Assembly (NCBI RefSeq): GCF_000711985.1
Contig: NZ_KL544005.1
Span: 1,067,970 to 1,131,969, forward strand
Reading direction: 5' to 3'
From: Rheinheimera texasensis DSM 17496
GTDB lineage: Bacteria > Pseudomonadota > Gammaproteobacteria > Enterobacterales > Alteromonadaceae
DNA length: 64,000 nucleotides
Shown here piece after piece: positions 35,472 through 45,338 of this stretch. Position numbers and translations under genes: made by a program. Position 1 is the stretch's first letter; every line of letters starts with the position of its first letter. The notes beneath the pieces are model-generated. The model saw only the letters and a list, made by a program, of their open reading frames with translations. It was not told the origin of the DNA and did not search any database.

Positions 35472-36431
35472 ATGCTGTTCACACTGTTTATTTTCTGCTG
35501 GTTTTCAGCCACGATTTTTTATGTCTATCGCTTACGTGGTGACGCCCGTTATCAGAGTTTCAGTCAGTATTTACGCAAGAGCTGGCCGATTTTTGCGCCA
35601 TTTAACTGCGTGTTATATCTGTTTACCAAACGCAAAGCCCAGGGCGCTTACATCGACCCGGCACAGTATAAAAACCTGCATTTAATTCAACAGCATTACC
35701 CGACCATTCTGGCAGAAGCCAAAGCCCTGTTTGACAACAAAGCGTTTTGCCAGACCAATGAACCCGGCAGCCCCGGTTATTACGACGTCGGTTTCCGCAC
35801 TTTTTTTAAATACGGCTGGAGCAAATTTTACCTGTGCTGGTATGGCTATCAGCACACAAGTGCAAAAAAAACCTGCCCGCAAACGCTGGCAATTTTGCAG
35901 CAAATTCCCGAAATCAAAGGCGCGATGTTTTCTATTCTGCCGCCGCATTCGCAGCTGACCATTCACTCAGATCCGCTGGCCTGTTCACTGCGTTACCATT
36001 TTGGCCTGATGGTGCCGAATTCACCGGACTGTTTTATTAATGTCGACGGCAAAGCCGCGCACTGGCGCGATGGTGAAGCCTTTATTTTTGATGAGACCTT
36101 CCCGCATTTTGTCCGTAATGATACCGACCAGCATCGCCTGATCCTGATGTGCGACATCGAACGCCCGATGTACTGGCCGGGCCGTTTGTTCAATTTCTTT
36201 TATGGTTTTCTGGTACGGACCACGGTAGTGCCGAATACGGCCGAGGATAAAGTCGGCAAAGCCAGTGCTTTGTTTGCCAAAGTGTCACCTTTGCTGGGCC
36301 AGGGCAAAACGATGAAGAAAACCAAACCGCGCTTATACAAAGTGGTGAAATACAGCCTGAATACCACCTTGCTGGCACTGTTCTATCTGATGTTACACGG
36401 CATTTATCAGGTAGTGGCCAGCGTGGTCTGA
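35472..36431 (+). CDS. lpxO: LpxO-like lipid A hydroxylase (Asp/Asn beta-hydroxylase family)
   Basis: 319 residues from an ATG with AAGGA upstream. There is an N-terminal membrane helix (LFTLFIFCWFSATIFYVY), then a 2-oxoglutarate/iron oxygenase domain with TIHSDP (the H-x-D iron motif) and PHFVRND (second His) plus RLILMCDIERPM. A hydrophobic segment ends the protein (TLLALFYLMLHGIYQVV). KYGWSKFYLCWYG is typical of LpxO. LpxO adds a hydroxyl to the secondary acyl chain of lipid A in the inner membrane with oxygen and 2-oxoglutarate. It follows the two-component genes on the same strand and shares their repeat motif, so it is a likely target. Confidence 0.82.
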   Translation: MLFTLFIFCWFSATIFYVYRLRGDARYQSFSQYLRKSWPIFAPFNCVLYLFTKRKAQGAYIDPAQYKNLHLIQQHYPTILAEAKALFDNKAFCQTNEPGSPGYYDVGFRTFFKYGWSKFYLCWYGYQHTSAKKTCPQTLAILQQIPEIKGAMFSILPPHSQLTIHSDPLACSLRYHFGLMVPNSPDCFINVDGKAAHWRDGEAFIFDETFPHFVRNDTDQHRLILMCDIERPMYWPGRLFNFFYGFLVRTTVVPNTAEDKVGKASALFAKVSPLLGQGKTMKKTKPRLYKVVKYSLNTTLLALFYLMLHGIYQVVASVV

Positions 36432-36461
36432 AAGCCAATTGGCAGATAAATCTGCCATAAA

Positions 36462-36486
36462 AAAGGCCGGTAAGTTACCGGCCTTT
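36462..36486. terminator. Bidirectional terminator between lpxO-like and M61 genes
   Basis: AAAGGCCGGT...ACCGGCCTTT forms at least a 10-bp stem, preceded by an A-run and followed by TTTG, between convergent genes. Confidence 0.75.
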
Positions 36487-36505
36487 GCGATCTGAATGAC
36501 CTGTC

Positions 36506-38326
36506 CTAGAGCTTTTTCGCCCCTAACCAGGCATCACGGCGTTTGATACTGGCGCGGCTGGCTTTTTTATCCAGGCTCAGTTTTAGCGTCGGATCCGCCG
36601 CTACGGTGATTTTCACGGTGTGTTCGCGGTCAAAGCGGCGGTACTGCAGAGCGAGCACATCACCGGGGCTTGCTGCTTTGAGCGCAGTGTCGATATCCTC
36701 GGCGGAGCGCAGCCGCACCGCGCCAAGCTTTAGCAATAAATCACCGTCGGTGATACCGGCACTGGCCCAGGGACTGCCGTCGCGCGACACCGACTGTACC
36801 CGCACCGCATCGCCGAAGCTTTCCAGCGTCAAAGGCCCGAGCCAGGCTTTCTCCGCATCTTCCGGCTCCAGCGTTAAGCCCATTTGCGCGAACAAAGCGG
36901 CAAAATCCGGCAAGGCCGGGCCATGAACGCTGTCACGAAAAAATGCCGCTGCAAACTCCGCATCGCCACTGACTTCGGCCAGCGCCTGCTGAATATCCGC
37001 CAGCTGATAAGGTTGTTCCGGTTTGCCAAATCGTTGCCACATCAACTGCATCAACGCGTCCAAATCGGTGTTGTACTGCGTGCGCAGCGTTAAATCCAGC
37101 GCCAGCGCCACGACTTCGCCGTAGGTGTAATACGACAGGAAGTTGTTCGCATAATTACTTTTATCCACCGCCACACCGGCATCGACAAACACAGCCTGCT
37201 GGCTGACCGCGGCCGGACCAGACCAACGCCGCGCCGGCGTTTGTAACGTTTGATTTAACGGCTTTTGCACTTTTTCCAGATAAGTGTCTAAATCAAAATG
37301 ACTGCTGCGCTTTAACGCCAGTTTGCCGTAGTAGTTGGTAAACCCTTCGGCAAACCACAGCGCATCACTCATATTGGTCTGGCTGTAATCAAAAGGTTCG
37401 AGGTTTTTTGGCCGGATCCGCTCGACATTCCAGGCATGAAAAAACTCATGGGAAATCGTTTCAATCTGACTGAATTCATTCTGCGCCAGCGAGCTGTCAC
37501 TGGTCACCACGGTCGAATTCCGGTGCTCCATGCCATCGCCATCGACACCCGGCAAATAGTCGGCGATAAAGGTGTAACGCTGGTTGGCAAAATCCGGCAG
37601 TTCACCAAAAATCGCCTGCTGCTGCCTGACCACTGCCTGAGTTTTCTCTAACAGCACTTTGGCTTCATCAGCACTGCCATCGTGATGCAGCGCCAGTTCA
37701 ATCCGATAAGTTTTGCCACCGGACGGCTGGCTGAAGCTGTACAGCTGATGCTCGCTCAGCTCCAGCGGACTATCCATCAGATAATCGATCTGTGGTGCAT
37801 TGAGCGAACCATCCGGCTGCGGATACAGCTGAGTCGCAGCCCGCCAGCCTTCGGGCATGGTTTTGAGGCTGACTGTGGCCGGCGCGGCCCGCAACGCCGG
37901 GGCAAATAACAGAGATGCGGGCATATTTAAATGCACGTGGCGGCTGTCAATCTGGTTATAGGTGCCGTCGGCATGATTGCCAAACAACAAGTAGCTGACC
38001 TGCACTTCGCCCTGATGGCCACTGACCTGCCAGCTGGTCGGCGACATACGCTGCAGCGCCAGTGGGTTGCCCTGCCCATCCAGTGCTTTAAGCGCATAAA
38101 TATTTTTGGCAAAGTCGTGGCGGGCATAACGCCCTGGCGATGCGGATGACATCTGCAGCAGCAAAGGTGCCGTGTCTGCCACAACAAAACGCGCACTGAC
38201 AGCTATCTGATGCCGCTGATGACCAGCCAAATCCAGCTGATAAAAACTGTCGGCCCCCGCCGTCCCTGTCAGACCGGCCAGCAACAAGGCCAGCAACAAG
38301 GCCAGCGTACAACGATTGAATACCAC
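36506..38326 (-). CDS. M61 glycyl aminopeptidase-like metalloprotease with PDZ domain
   Basis: 606 residues with a signal peptide (LALLLALLLAGLTGTAGA). There is an N-terminal beta-rich M61 domain, then the zinc motif HEFFH with WFAEGFTNYYG supplying the distal Glu. A C-terminal PDZ domain (about residues 490-570; AGITDGDLLLKLGAVRLRSAED) follows. M61 enzymes release N-terminal Gly or Ala. Probably periplasmic. The gene is alone on the minus strand. All catalytic residues are present. Confidence 0.9.
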   Translation of the reverse strand: MVFNRCTLALLLALLLAGLTGTAGADSFYQLDLAGHQRHQIAVSARFVVADTAPLLLQMSSASPGRYARHDFAKNIYALKALDGQGNPLALQRMSPTSWQVSGHQGEVQVSYLLFGNHADGTYNQIDSRHVHLNMPASLLFAPALRAAPATVSLKTMPEGWRAATQLYPQPDGSLNAPQIDYLMDSPLELSEHQLYSFSQPSGGKTYRIELALHHDGSADEAKVLLEKTQAVVRQQQAIFGELPDFANQRYTFIADYLPGVDGDGMEHRNSTVVTSDSSLAQNEFSQIETISHEFFHAWNVERIRPKNLEPFDYSQTNMSDALWFAEGFTNYYGKLALKRSSHFDLDTYLEKVQKPLNQTLQTPARRWSGPAAVSQQAVFVDAGVAVDKSNYANNFLSYYTYGEVVALALDLTLRTQYNTDLDALMQLMWQRFGKPEQPYQLADIQQALAEVSGDAEFAAAFFRDSVHGPALPDFAALFAQMGLTLEPEDAEKAWLGPLTLESFGDAVRVQSVSRDGSPWASAGITDGDLLLKLGAVRLRSAEDIDTALKAASPGDVLALQYRRFDREHTVKITVAADPTLKLSLDKKASRASIKRRDAWLGAKKL

Positions 38327-38630
38327 GATGATGTCCCTCTGCTGAGCAACCAGATTGTGGCCGCCGGCTTATTCATAACTATAAAACCAGTTAATCACAG
38401 CGCAGGGCTTTGCCGCAAAGTATTTAGCCGGTCTTTGCTGTGACTGGTCGCATTCTGCTGAATATATGAAGCCGTTGATCTGTATCAGGTCTTTGGGGAA
38501 TAGTCCGGCAAGGTAAATTAGTTTCTTCTACACTTTCGGAACAAATAACACCGCCTCACAAAGCATCATGGTTTCTGTCAGTTCGGGCCTGTTGCTGTCG
38601 TGTCAAACCAAGCTGGGAGAACCGCCGCCT

Positions 38631-39146
38631 ATGCAGTCAAAATCGCCATTGACTGGTCGTGAGATCAGTCTGGACGAGGAGTCATTTATCGTCACAAAAA
38701 CCGACCGGAATGGCATCATCAGCTATGCAAACCGGACCTTTATGCAAATTTCCGGTTATCGCGAAGCTGAACTACTGGGACAGCCGCAAAATATTGTGCG
38801 TCATCCGGACATGCCCAAAGGCCTGTTTAAATACTTGTGGCAACAAATCAGCGCTGGCGAAGAGTGTTTTGCTTATATCAATAACAGAGCAAAAAACGGC
38901 GATCATTATTGGGTTTTTGCCAACGTGTCACCGGTGTTCGACAATCAACACCGCCATACCGGTTATTTCTCCTGTCGGCGCAAACCAAAACGAGCCGCTA
39001 TTGATAAAGTGCTGCCGTTTTACCAGCAGATGCTGCAAATCGAACAACAACAACCGTCCGACCGCGGTGAACAATCCATGCGCTGGTTGATACAAATGAT
39101 TGAAAAGGACTTTGGCTGCTATGAAAAATTTGTTCTGGGGCTCTAA
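38631..39146 (+). CDS. Aer-type PAS domain protein (FAD sensor)
   Basis: 171 residues from the ATG at 38631 (GGAG about 12 bases upstream). Residues about 10-125 form an Aer-type PAS domain. [25 protein letters not shown] and [15 protein letters not shown] match the FAD-binding PAS of the aerotaxis receptor Aer, including the Asn and the Arg-His-Asp residues of the flavin pocket. There is no membrane or signalling domain. The gene overlaps the chemoreceptor gene by 26 bases, so the two are co-translated and probably interact. Confidence 0.82.
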   Translation: MQSKSPLTGREISLDEESFIVTKTDRNGIISYANRTFMQISGYREAELLGQPQNIVRHPDMPKGLFKYLWQQISAGEECFAYINNRAKNGDHYWVFANVSPVFDNQHRHTGYFSCRRKPKRAAIDKVLPFYQQMLQIEQQQPSDRGEQSMRWLIQMIEKDFGCYEKFVLGL

Positions 39147-40587
39147 ATTTGCGTTGCTGCTGGTCAGCTTTAACCTGGTTTTATTACTGATTCTCAGTCT
39201 GAACAGTATTGCGGCCATCCCCTGGTTTATCTCCTGGGGTCTGTATGGTCTGACGGTGTTTGGCAGTGTTCTGGCATTCCGGCGTATTGCGGTGCCGCTT
39301 GGGGTTTTGCAACAAATCCGCGATATTCTGAAACATGCCCGCGACGGCGATTTCAGCGCCCGGATCACCCAGGTCCCCAACATGGGTGAAGTCGGTCAGG
39401 TCGCCTGGGAGGTCAATGAAATGTTTGACCAGCTGGAGACTTATTTCCGCGAGGTCGGCACCACTTTTACCCGTGTCGAACAAGAACGCTTTGGCCGGCC
39501 AGCGCAGGCCAGCGGGATGAGTGGTGGCTTTCACAAGTCTCTTATAGATATCAACAAGGCCATCGAGCACGTTGAACAGAATTACCGCAATGTGGTGAAA
39601 AACCGGCTACTGTCGTCAATGCAGTCAATGAATGCGTCTAACACCAAAAACAATTTACAAATGACGCAGCAGGACTTGTCGCAAATTACTGAGCAAATTG
39701 TACAAATTGGTCAAATCGCTTCCGCGACCGCCGAACGGGCCACTGACAGCAGCAGCACCATAACCCAGGTGATGGATAGTTTTGCTGTCAATAAAGCGCG
39801 CACTGAGCAAAGCCGTGATGCAGTGCTTGAACTCAATGCGATGGGTGCGCAAATCAACGGCATTCTGGATCTGATTGGCAATATTGCCGACCAGACTAAT
39901 CTGCTGGCATTAAATGCCGCGATTGAAGCCGCCCGCGCTGGCGAACATGGCCGTGGTTTTGCGGTGGTGGCGCAGGAAGTGAAAACCCTGGCCGAACATA
40001 CCAAAAAAGCCACCGGCGATATTAATCAGGTGGTCGGCCAGTTCCAGCGTCAAAGTGAAGGTATTTTACTGCATCAGCAACAACTCAATGACAGCGCGGC
40101 GGTGATGATGCAGCAACTGGAATCGCTGCAGCAAAGTTTTGTTGCTCTCGCAGCAAATGCCGGACAAGCGCAGCAACAAGTACAAAAAGCCCGCATTACC
40201 ACTTTCACTTCATTGGTCAAAGTGGATCATATTGTCTACAAACAAAATGCTTATGCGGCCTTTAACGCCGGTACCCAAAGCGCGGAAGCCACTGCTGTTA
40301 AAGTCGACCATCAACACTGCCGCATGGGTAAATGGTACCAGGGCGACGGTCGGACTTTATTTGGTCATCTGCCCAGTTATCGCGCATTGGAACAACCCCA
40401 TCAGCAGGTACATCAAAGCGTGCATCAGATGCTCGATTCCATTGATTTGGACTGGCAGAGAGAGGCCGCAGTGCAGGAACATATTCTGAGCTGTTACCAC
40501 AACATGGAAACGGCCAGTCAATCGGTATTTATTGGGTTAAATGACCTACAGCAGGAAGCACAGGCAGAATACGACACAACCCATTAA
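39121..40587 (+). CDS. Methyl-accepting chemotaxis protein with C-terminal CZB zinc-binding domain
   Basis: 488 residues from an ATG with AAGGA about 10 bases upstream. Two membrane helices (about 8-60) have almost no periplasmic part. A HAMP-like region follows, then the MCP signalling hairpin tip around residues 261-292 ([20 protein letters not shown]). The C-terminal CZB domain has [14 protein letters not shown] near 396 and [20 protein letters not shown] domains bind zinc through three His and one Cys and respond to zinc or hypochlorous acid. No ligand-binding domain of its own is present, so the PAS protein encoded just before may supply the input. Confidence 0.88.
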   Translation: MKNLFWGSKFALLLVSFNLVLLLILSLNSIAAIPWFISWGLYGLTVFGSVLAFRRIAVPLGVLQQIRDILKHARDGDFSARITQVPNMGEVGQVAWEVNEMFDQLETYFREVGTTFTRVEQERFGRPAQASGMSGGFHKSLIDINKAIEHVEQNYRNVVKNRLLSSMQSMNASNTKNNLQMTQQDLSQITEQIVQIGQIASATAERATDSSSTITQVMDSFAVNKARTEQSRDAVLELNAMGAQINGILDLIGNIADQTNLLALNAAIEAARAGEHGRGFAVVAQEVKTLAEHTKKATGDINQVVGQFQRQSEGILLHQQQLNDSAAVMMQQLESLQQSFVALAANAGQAQQQVQKARITTFTSLVKVDHIVYKQNAYAAFNAGTQSAEATAVKVDHQHCRMGKWYQGDGRTLFGHLPSYRALEQPHQQVHQSVHQMLDSIDLDWQREAAVQEHILSCYHNMETASQSVFIGLNDLQQEAQAEYDTTH

Positions 40588-40599
40588 AACAGTTTGCCG

Positions 40600-40623
40600 C
40601 CTTGCGCCGTTAAAGGCGCAAGG
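40600..40623. other. Perfect 9-bp hairpin at convergent gene ends
   Basis: CCTTGCGCC-GTTAAA-GGCGCAAGG; the loop contains the cydC stop codon. No T-run follows in either direction, so a classical terminator is uncertain. It may still protect or end both convergent transcripts. Confidence 0.5.
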
Positions 40624-42271
40624 TCCGGTTAAACACCCTATCCTGCTGTTGTTGATGGCTGGCAATCATCAAAATGCCCTGCTGCTGAAATGCCGCCAGC
40701 CGCTGCAACAGTTGTTGCGCGAGTTGTGGTTGCAGGCCGGCGAAGGGTTCGTCGAGTAATAAGACCGCTGGTTTTTGTAGGAGCAGGCGCGCTAAAGCAA
40801 AACGTTTTAGTTCGCCACCGGACAACCCGACGCCATAATCGCCCAGCACCGTTAATAAACCCTGCTGTTGGTGCGACAGCCAATCGTCCAAACCAACCAG
40901 TTGCAGTACTTGCAATAATTCTTCATCTGTTGCATCCGGTTTGGCCAGGCGCAGATCCGCCGCCACCGACAAACCAAATAAATAAGGCCGTTGGGGTAAA
41001 TAGCCGATCTGGCGATACAGCGCAGCTTCAGGCCATTGCGCCAGTGTCACGCCCTGCAACAGTGTGGTTCCGCCCAAAGCCGGCATTTCCGCCGCCAGTG
41101 TTTGCAATAAACAACTTTTGCCACTGCCCGACGGGCCTTTGAGCAGCACAACGTCGCCGCTTTGAAAACTTGCGCTGACTTCGCCCAGCGATGCCTGGAA
41201 ACCAAACTGCAGTTGTTGTAGGTCCAGACGGACTTGCTGCTGCACAACGGGCGCTGCAGCCACAGTTTCGTCCGGCTGCAATACCCTGTCATCTGTCCCG
41301 GCCATGGCATTGCAGCGCTGCTGCGCCGCTCTGAGCTGACCATAACTTTGCGGGATAAATATCAGCGGCAACAGCAGTTCCGTCAGCCCCAGCCAGGCCA
41401 GCACTAAACCCAGCCATAACGGCACCGCAAGCGGAAACGGGAGTCCAGTCTGCCAGGCGTCCAGCATGGGCCAGGTCAGCGTGGCCAGGCCCGCCAGTAT
41501 CAGCAGTTGCAGCGCAAACTGTGCCGCCAGCTGGCCATATTGCTGGTCTTGCTGCAATTGCTGCAGCTGCTGATCTAACCGGACAAACTGCTGCTGCCGC
41601 GGCTGCCAGTGACCGGTGGTTAATAAGGTGGTCAGCAATTGCAGGTTTTCCAGTAACAGGCCACGGCGTTGCCCTTGGCGCTGTACTTCGGTGGCAGCCT
41701 GTTGCACCGGTCCAGACGTACCAGGCCGGCATAACCCTATGATCGCCAGGATCGGTAACAGCAGCAGCGCCGTCACAGACCAGAAAGCCGCCGGCAGCAG
41801 CAGAAACACCAACAGCAAAAAGGCGGCGCTCAGCAAGCTGGCATAGCCCAATGGATTCAGTAGCCGCAGCGGCAACTGATCTAACAGGTCAATATCGGCA
41901 ATTAAACGCTGCAAGCGGTCACCACCAACTGTTACGGTCTGACCGGTTTGGTGCGCGAGCGCGACAAATACCCGCAACCGCAATACCGCCAGCAAGCGCA
42001 GCACCAAGGCATGCGATACCAGCCTTTCGCCATAACGTCCGGCGGTGCGCACAATGGCAAACAGCCGGATCAAAGCACCCGGCCGCAAATAGTTAAAACT
42101 GGCGCCGACACCAGCGGCGGCCGCCGCGCTGATAAACCAGCCGGACCAGGCCAACAGCGCCACTGTTGCCATGACTGTCAGCAGGCCCAAACTGAAACTG
42201 AAGCTCCAACCGGCTTGGTGACTGAGCCATAAGTCGCGCAGCCGGATGCCGGGCTCTGACCGGGCCTTCAT
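40610..42271 (-). CDS. cydC: CydC subunit of the heterodimeric thiol ABC exporter
   Basis: 553 residues: six-helix membrane domain then ATPase with Walker A KGPSGSGKS, signature LSGGELKRFALARLLL and Walker B LLLDEPFAG. CydDC exports cysteine and glutathione to the periplasm, which is needed for cytochrome bd assembly. It overlaps cydD by 4 bases and is the last gene of the cydABXDC operon. Confidence 0.92.
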   Translation of the reverse strand: MKARSEPGIRLRDLWLSHQAGWSFSFSLGLLTVMATVALLAWSGWFISAAAAAGVGASFNYLRPGALIRLFAIVRTAGRYGERLVSHALVLRLLAVLRLRVFVALAHQTGQTVTVGGDRLQRLIADIDLLDQLPLRLLNPLGYASLLSAAFLLLVFLLLPAAFWSVTALLLLPILAIIGLCRPGTSGPVQQAATEVQRQGQRRGLLLENLQLLTTLLTTGHWQPRQQQFVRLDQQLQQLQQDQQYGQLAAQFALQLLILAGLATLTWPMLDAWQTGLPFPLAVPLWLGLVLAWLGLTELLLPLIFIPQSYGQLRAAQQRCNAMAGTDDRVLQPDETVAAAPVVQQQVRLDLQQLQFGFQASLGEVSASFQSGDVVLLKGPSGSGKSCLLQTLAAEMPALGGTTLLQGVTLAQWPEAALYRQIGYLPQRPYLFGLSVAADLRLAKPDATDEELLQVLQLVGLDDWLSHQQQGLLTVLGDYGVGLSGGELKRFALARLLLQKPAVLLLDEPFAGLQPQLAQQLLQRLAAFQQQGILMIASHQQQQDRVFNRTLRL

Positions 42272-44109
42272 GCCAGATCTCCAATATCACAACGGCCCGA
42301 CAGCTGACCCTGACTAAATTGCAAAGCCCCATCGAGGAAACCAAGTTGCTGCCACTGATGGCTGGCGATCAGCAGCGTGCGGCCGCTACTGAGCTTTGCC
42401 AGCAACAACGCCAAATCCGCCGCAGTGTCCTGATCCAGCTCGGCAAAAGGCTCATCCAGCAGCCACAAAGGCCGGTCCGCCAGTAATAAGCGCGCCAGAC
42501 ATAGTCGCTGTTGCTGACCACCGGACAAGCCCTGCCCGGCTTCACCTAACCGGTAATCAAGCGAAGTCGCTTCACCTAATTCGGTCAACAAGCCGACCTG
42601 TTGTAAGCAAGCCCGCAGCGCTGCGTCGCTGGCCGCAGGCTTGGCCATGCGTAAATTCTCTGCCACAGAGCCGGCGAATAATTCCGGCATTTGCGTTAAA
42701 TAACTCAATTGTTGCCACAGCTGTGGTCTGTTTGCTGCTGTAACCGGCTGACCGGCGAATTGATAAGCACCGTTAAAGTCGGCAAAACCGGCCAACAGCT
42801 GCAAAAATGACGACTTCCCACTGCCACTGTCGCCACAAAGCAATAAACGTTCGCCGACGTTGATTTGTAGTTCTGGGATTATTAATCGCGGCCGCTCAAT
42901 ACTGCCCAACCGGATTTGGCGGAGCTGCAGCAGTGGCTTAACCTGCTCATGCAGGCTCGGGCTGTATGTGAAAGTGCAGGAAAGGCTGTCGGAAGCTGTG
43001 CCGGTGAATGGCTCCGGCAATAACCACAACGGTTTAAGCGCCAATGCCGCCGCTTCGGCTTGTGCTTTGGCATGATAATCACTGCCAAGCTGGCGCAGCG
43101 GCTGATAAAACTCCGGCGCCAGTAACAAAATAAATAGTGCCGGCGCAAAAGCGACCGGCACTTCGCCTTTGGCCCAGGGCAATTCACCCAAAAGCCCAAG
43201 GCCTAAATACAACGCCACCAAAGCGATGGCCAGCGATGCGAATAACTCCAGCACTGCGGTCGACAAAAACGCCAGCCGGAGCACCTGCAGCGAACTGCTG
43301 CGGTAACGCTCGGCAGCATATTGCAGCTGGGCAGTAGCCTGCGGGATGGCATTGAGCCGGCGCAGCAGCGTCAGCCCCTGCAGGAATTGCCACAACCGTC
43401 CGCCCATCCGGCCCAGTTCGGCCAGTTTTTCACTGCTGGCTTTACTGGCTTCGCGGCCCACTAACACCATAAACAACGGTACCAGCGGCGCGGTCAGCAG
43501 TAACAGCAAACCGGCCAGCACACTGTGCAAGCAGACCACCACCGCAATCAGCAATGGCGTCCAAATCACCAGAAATAGCTGCGGCCAATAACGGCTGATA
43601 TAACCGTCCAGCGCATCAACCTGCTCAGTGAGTAAGGTCGACAGCACACCATCACTGCCAAAACGTTGTCGCGCCGGGCCTTGCGCTGCCAATTTGTTTA
43701 ACAGCTGCCGGCGCAGGTCTGCCCGTAACAAACGACTACTGTGTTGGGTCAGCCCATCGCGCAACAGCAAACACAGCTGGCGCAGCACAAAAGCCAGCGC
43801 AAACTGCCACAATAACGAAAATGGAAGTGCCGTAGCAGGTGGGCCGGCTGTCAGCGCAGCGGCGTTCATTGCAGTGTCCAGCATGGCATCAGCAAAAAGT
43901 GCCAGACACCACAGTTGCCAAAGCAACAGCGGCACGGATAGAGCCGCTGCACATACTGCCAGCAGTAGCTTAGGCCGGTAAGGCCTCAGCCACTGTTGCA
44001 ATAAGGTTCTGGCATGATTTGGCTCAGATTTAGCCAGGGTAGACTGACTCAAAACAGGCTTATTCAGAGCAGACTCACTCAGAACCAGAATCCTCTTCGG
44101 CGTAACCAT
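42268..44109 (-). CDS. cydD: CydD subunit of the heterodimeric thiol ABC exporter
   Basis: 613 residues as read from the ATG at 44109, which lies inside cydX; a TTG at 44052 is another start. The first 30 residues are poorly conserved in style, so the true start may be internal. It has six membrane helices, Walker A CGDSGSGKSS, LSGGQQQRLCLARLLL and WLLDEPFAELD. It pairs with CydC. In contrast to many species, cydDC here follow cydABX on the same strand. Confidence 0.9.
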   Translation of the reverse strand: MVTPKRILVLSESALNKPVLSQSTLAKSEPNHARTLLQQWLRPYRPKLLLAVCAAALSVPLLLWQLWCLALFADAMLDTAMNAAALTAGPPATALPFSLLWQFALAFVLRQLCLLLRDGLTQHSSRLLRADLRRQLLNKLAAQGPARQRFGSDGVLSTLLTEQVDALDGYISRYWPQLFLVIWTPLLIAVVVCLHSVLAGLLLLLTAPLVPLFMVLVGREASKASSEKLAELGRMGGRLWQFLQGLTLLRRLNAIPQATAQLQYAAERYRSSSLQVLRLAFLSTAVLELFASLAIALVALYLGLGLLGELPWAKGEVPVAFAPALFILLLAPEFYQPLRQLGSDYHAKAQAEAAALALKPLWLLPEPFTGTASDSLSCTFTYSPSLHEQVKPLLQLRQIRLGSIERPRLIIPELQINVGERLLLCGDSGSGKSSFLQLLAGFADFNGAYQFAGQPVTAANRPQLWQQLSYLTQMPELFAGSVAENLRMAKPAASDAALRACLQQVGLLTELGEATSLDYRLGEAGQGLSGGQQQRLCLARLLLADRPLWLLDEPFAELDQDTAADLALLLAKLSSGRTLLIASHQWQQLGFLDGALQFSQGQLSGRCDIGDLA

Positions 44110-44188
44110 TCAACTCCAGCCACATCGCGTTGATGATGCCAAAAGAACAGGCCAGCAAGACTCCTAAAATCCAGGCGAAATACCACAT
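44075..44188 (-). CDS. cydX: CydX small subunit of cytochrome bd oxidase
   Basis: A 37-residue single-helix protein beginning MWYFAWILGVLLACSFGIIN, with the CydX/YbgT pattern (WYFxWILG, then NAMWLE). AAAGGA lies 8 bases before the ATG. It sits 12 bases after cydB and overlaps the annotated start of cydD by about 35 bases. CydX stabilises the oxidase heme site. It is too short for usual gene-length cut-offs and easily missed. Confidence 0.9.
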   Translation of the reverse strand: MWYFAWILGVLLACSFGIINAMWLELNGYAEEDSGSE

Positions 44189-44200
44189 AATCTTGTCCTT

Positions 44201-45337
44201 TTAATACAGTGAATGGGTGTTATTGCTGATGTGCTGCGCATTGATGCGGCCAAACATCTTGATATAACTCCAGATGGTGTAACCGAGCACAATAGGCACA
44301 AAGACACAGGCTACAAAGAACATGATTTTTAATGTCAGCTCGCTCGAAGTCGCGTCCCACATGGTCAGGCTGTGGTTTGGCATTGAACTGGATGGCATCA
44401 CAAAGGGAAACATTGCAATGCCACAGGTTAAAATCACCCCGGCCTGGCCCAATGAAGTCAGCAGGAACGCCAGCGCGCCTTTACCGGCTTTACTCAACAA
44501 GCCACTGAGCGCAAATGCCGCCACGCCCAGTGCCGGCGCCAGCCACAGCAGCGGATAATCGGCGAAATTCTGCAGCCAGGCGCCACTGCGCACTTCTACA
44601 GTTTTACTGACCGCATTGTTAATGGCATTACCATCCAAAGCGCTGGTGACAACATAACCATCGATGCCGGCATTGAGCCAGACACCAGCCAGAACAAATA
44701 AAGCAGCAGCACCTAAGCCAGCAATAAAACCGGCGGTTTGACTGCGTTTGAGCAGATCACCTTCGGTTTTCATCTGCAGGTAAGCTGCGCCCTGACTGAC
44801 AAACATCAACAAACTCAGCACGCCGACCAGCAAGGCAAATGGGTTTAACAGCGCGAAGAAACTACCGGTGTATTTGATGCGCAGCAGTTCGTCAAAATGA
44901 AACGGTACCCCTTGCAGCAAATTACCAAAAGCCACACCAAAAATGATTGGCGGGACAGCCGAGCCAAAGGTCAGCGCCCAGTCCCAGTTACTGCGCCAGG
45001 CCGGATTTTCCAGCTTGGAACGGTAATCAAAGCCAATTGGACGCATGAACAAGGCCGCCAACGTCAGCATCATCGCCAGATAAAAACCGCTAAAAGCAGT
45101 GGCATACACCGGTGGCCAGGCGGCAAACAAAGCACCGCCAGCGGTAATGAGCCAAACCTGATTGCCATCCCAGTGCGGCGCGACCGCATTAATCATCACG
45201 CGCCGGTCCATATCGTCTTTGCCGACCACTTTTAATAAAGCGCCGACACCCATGTCAAAACCGTCGGTGATGGCAAAGCCAATCAACAGCACACCGACCA
45301 ATAACCACCAGATAAATCTTAAAAATTCGTAATCCAT
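44201..45337 (-). CDS. cydB: Cytochrome bd ubiquinol oxidase subunit II
   Basis: 378 residues, about nine membrane helices, start MDYEFLRFIWWLLVGVLLIG, with DGFDMGVGAL and GNQVWLITAGGALFAAWP as in CydB. It pairs with CydA in the inner membrane. It begins one base after the cydA stop and is followed by cydX. Confidence 0.95.
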   Translation of the reverse strand: MDYEFLRFIWWLLVGVLLIGFAITDGFDMGVGALLKVVGKDDMDRRVMINAVAPHWDGNQVWLITAGGALFAAWPPVYATAFSGFYLAMMLTLAALFMRPIGFDYRSKLENPAWRSNWDWALTFGSAVPPIIFGVAFGNLLQGVPFHFDELLRIKYTGSFFALLNPFALLVGVLSLLMFVSQGAAYLQMKTEGDLLKRSQTAGFIAGLGAAALFVLAGVWLNAGIDGYVVTSALDGNAINNAVSKTVEVRSGAWLQNFADYPLLWLAPALGVAAFALSGLLSKAGKGALAFLLTSLGQAGVILTCGIAMFPFVMPSSSMPNHSLTMWDATSSELTLKIMFFVACVFVPIVLGYTIWSYIKMFGRINAQHISNNTHSLY

Positions 45338-45338
45338 G

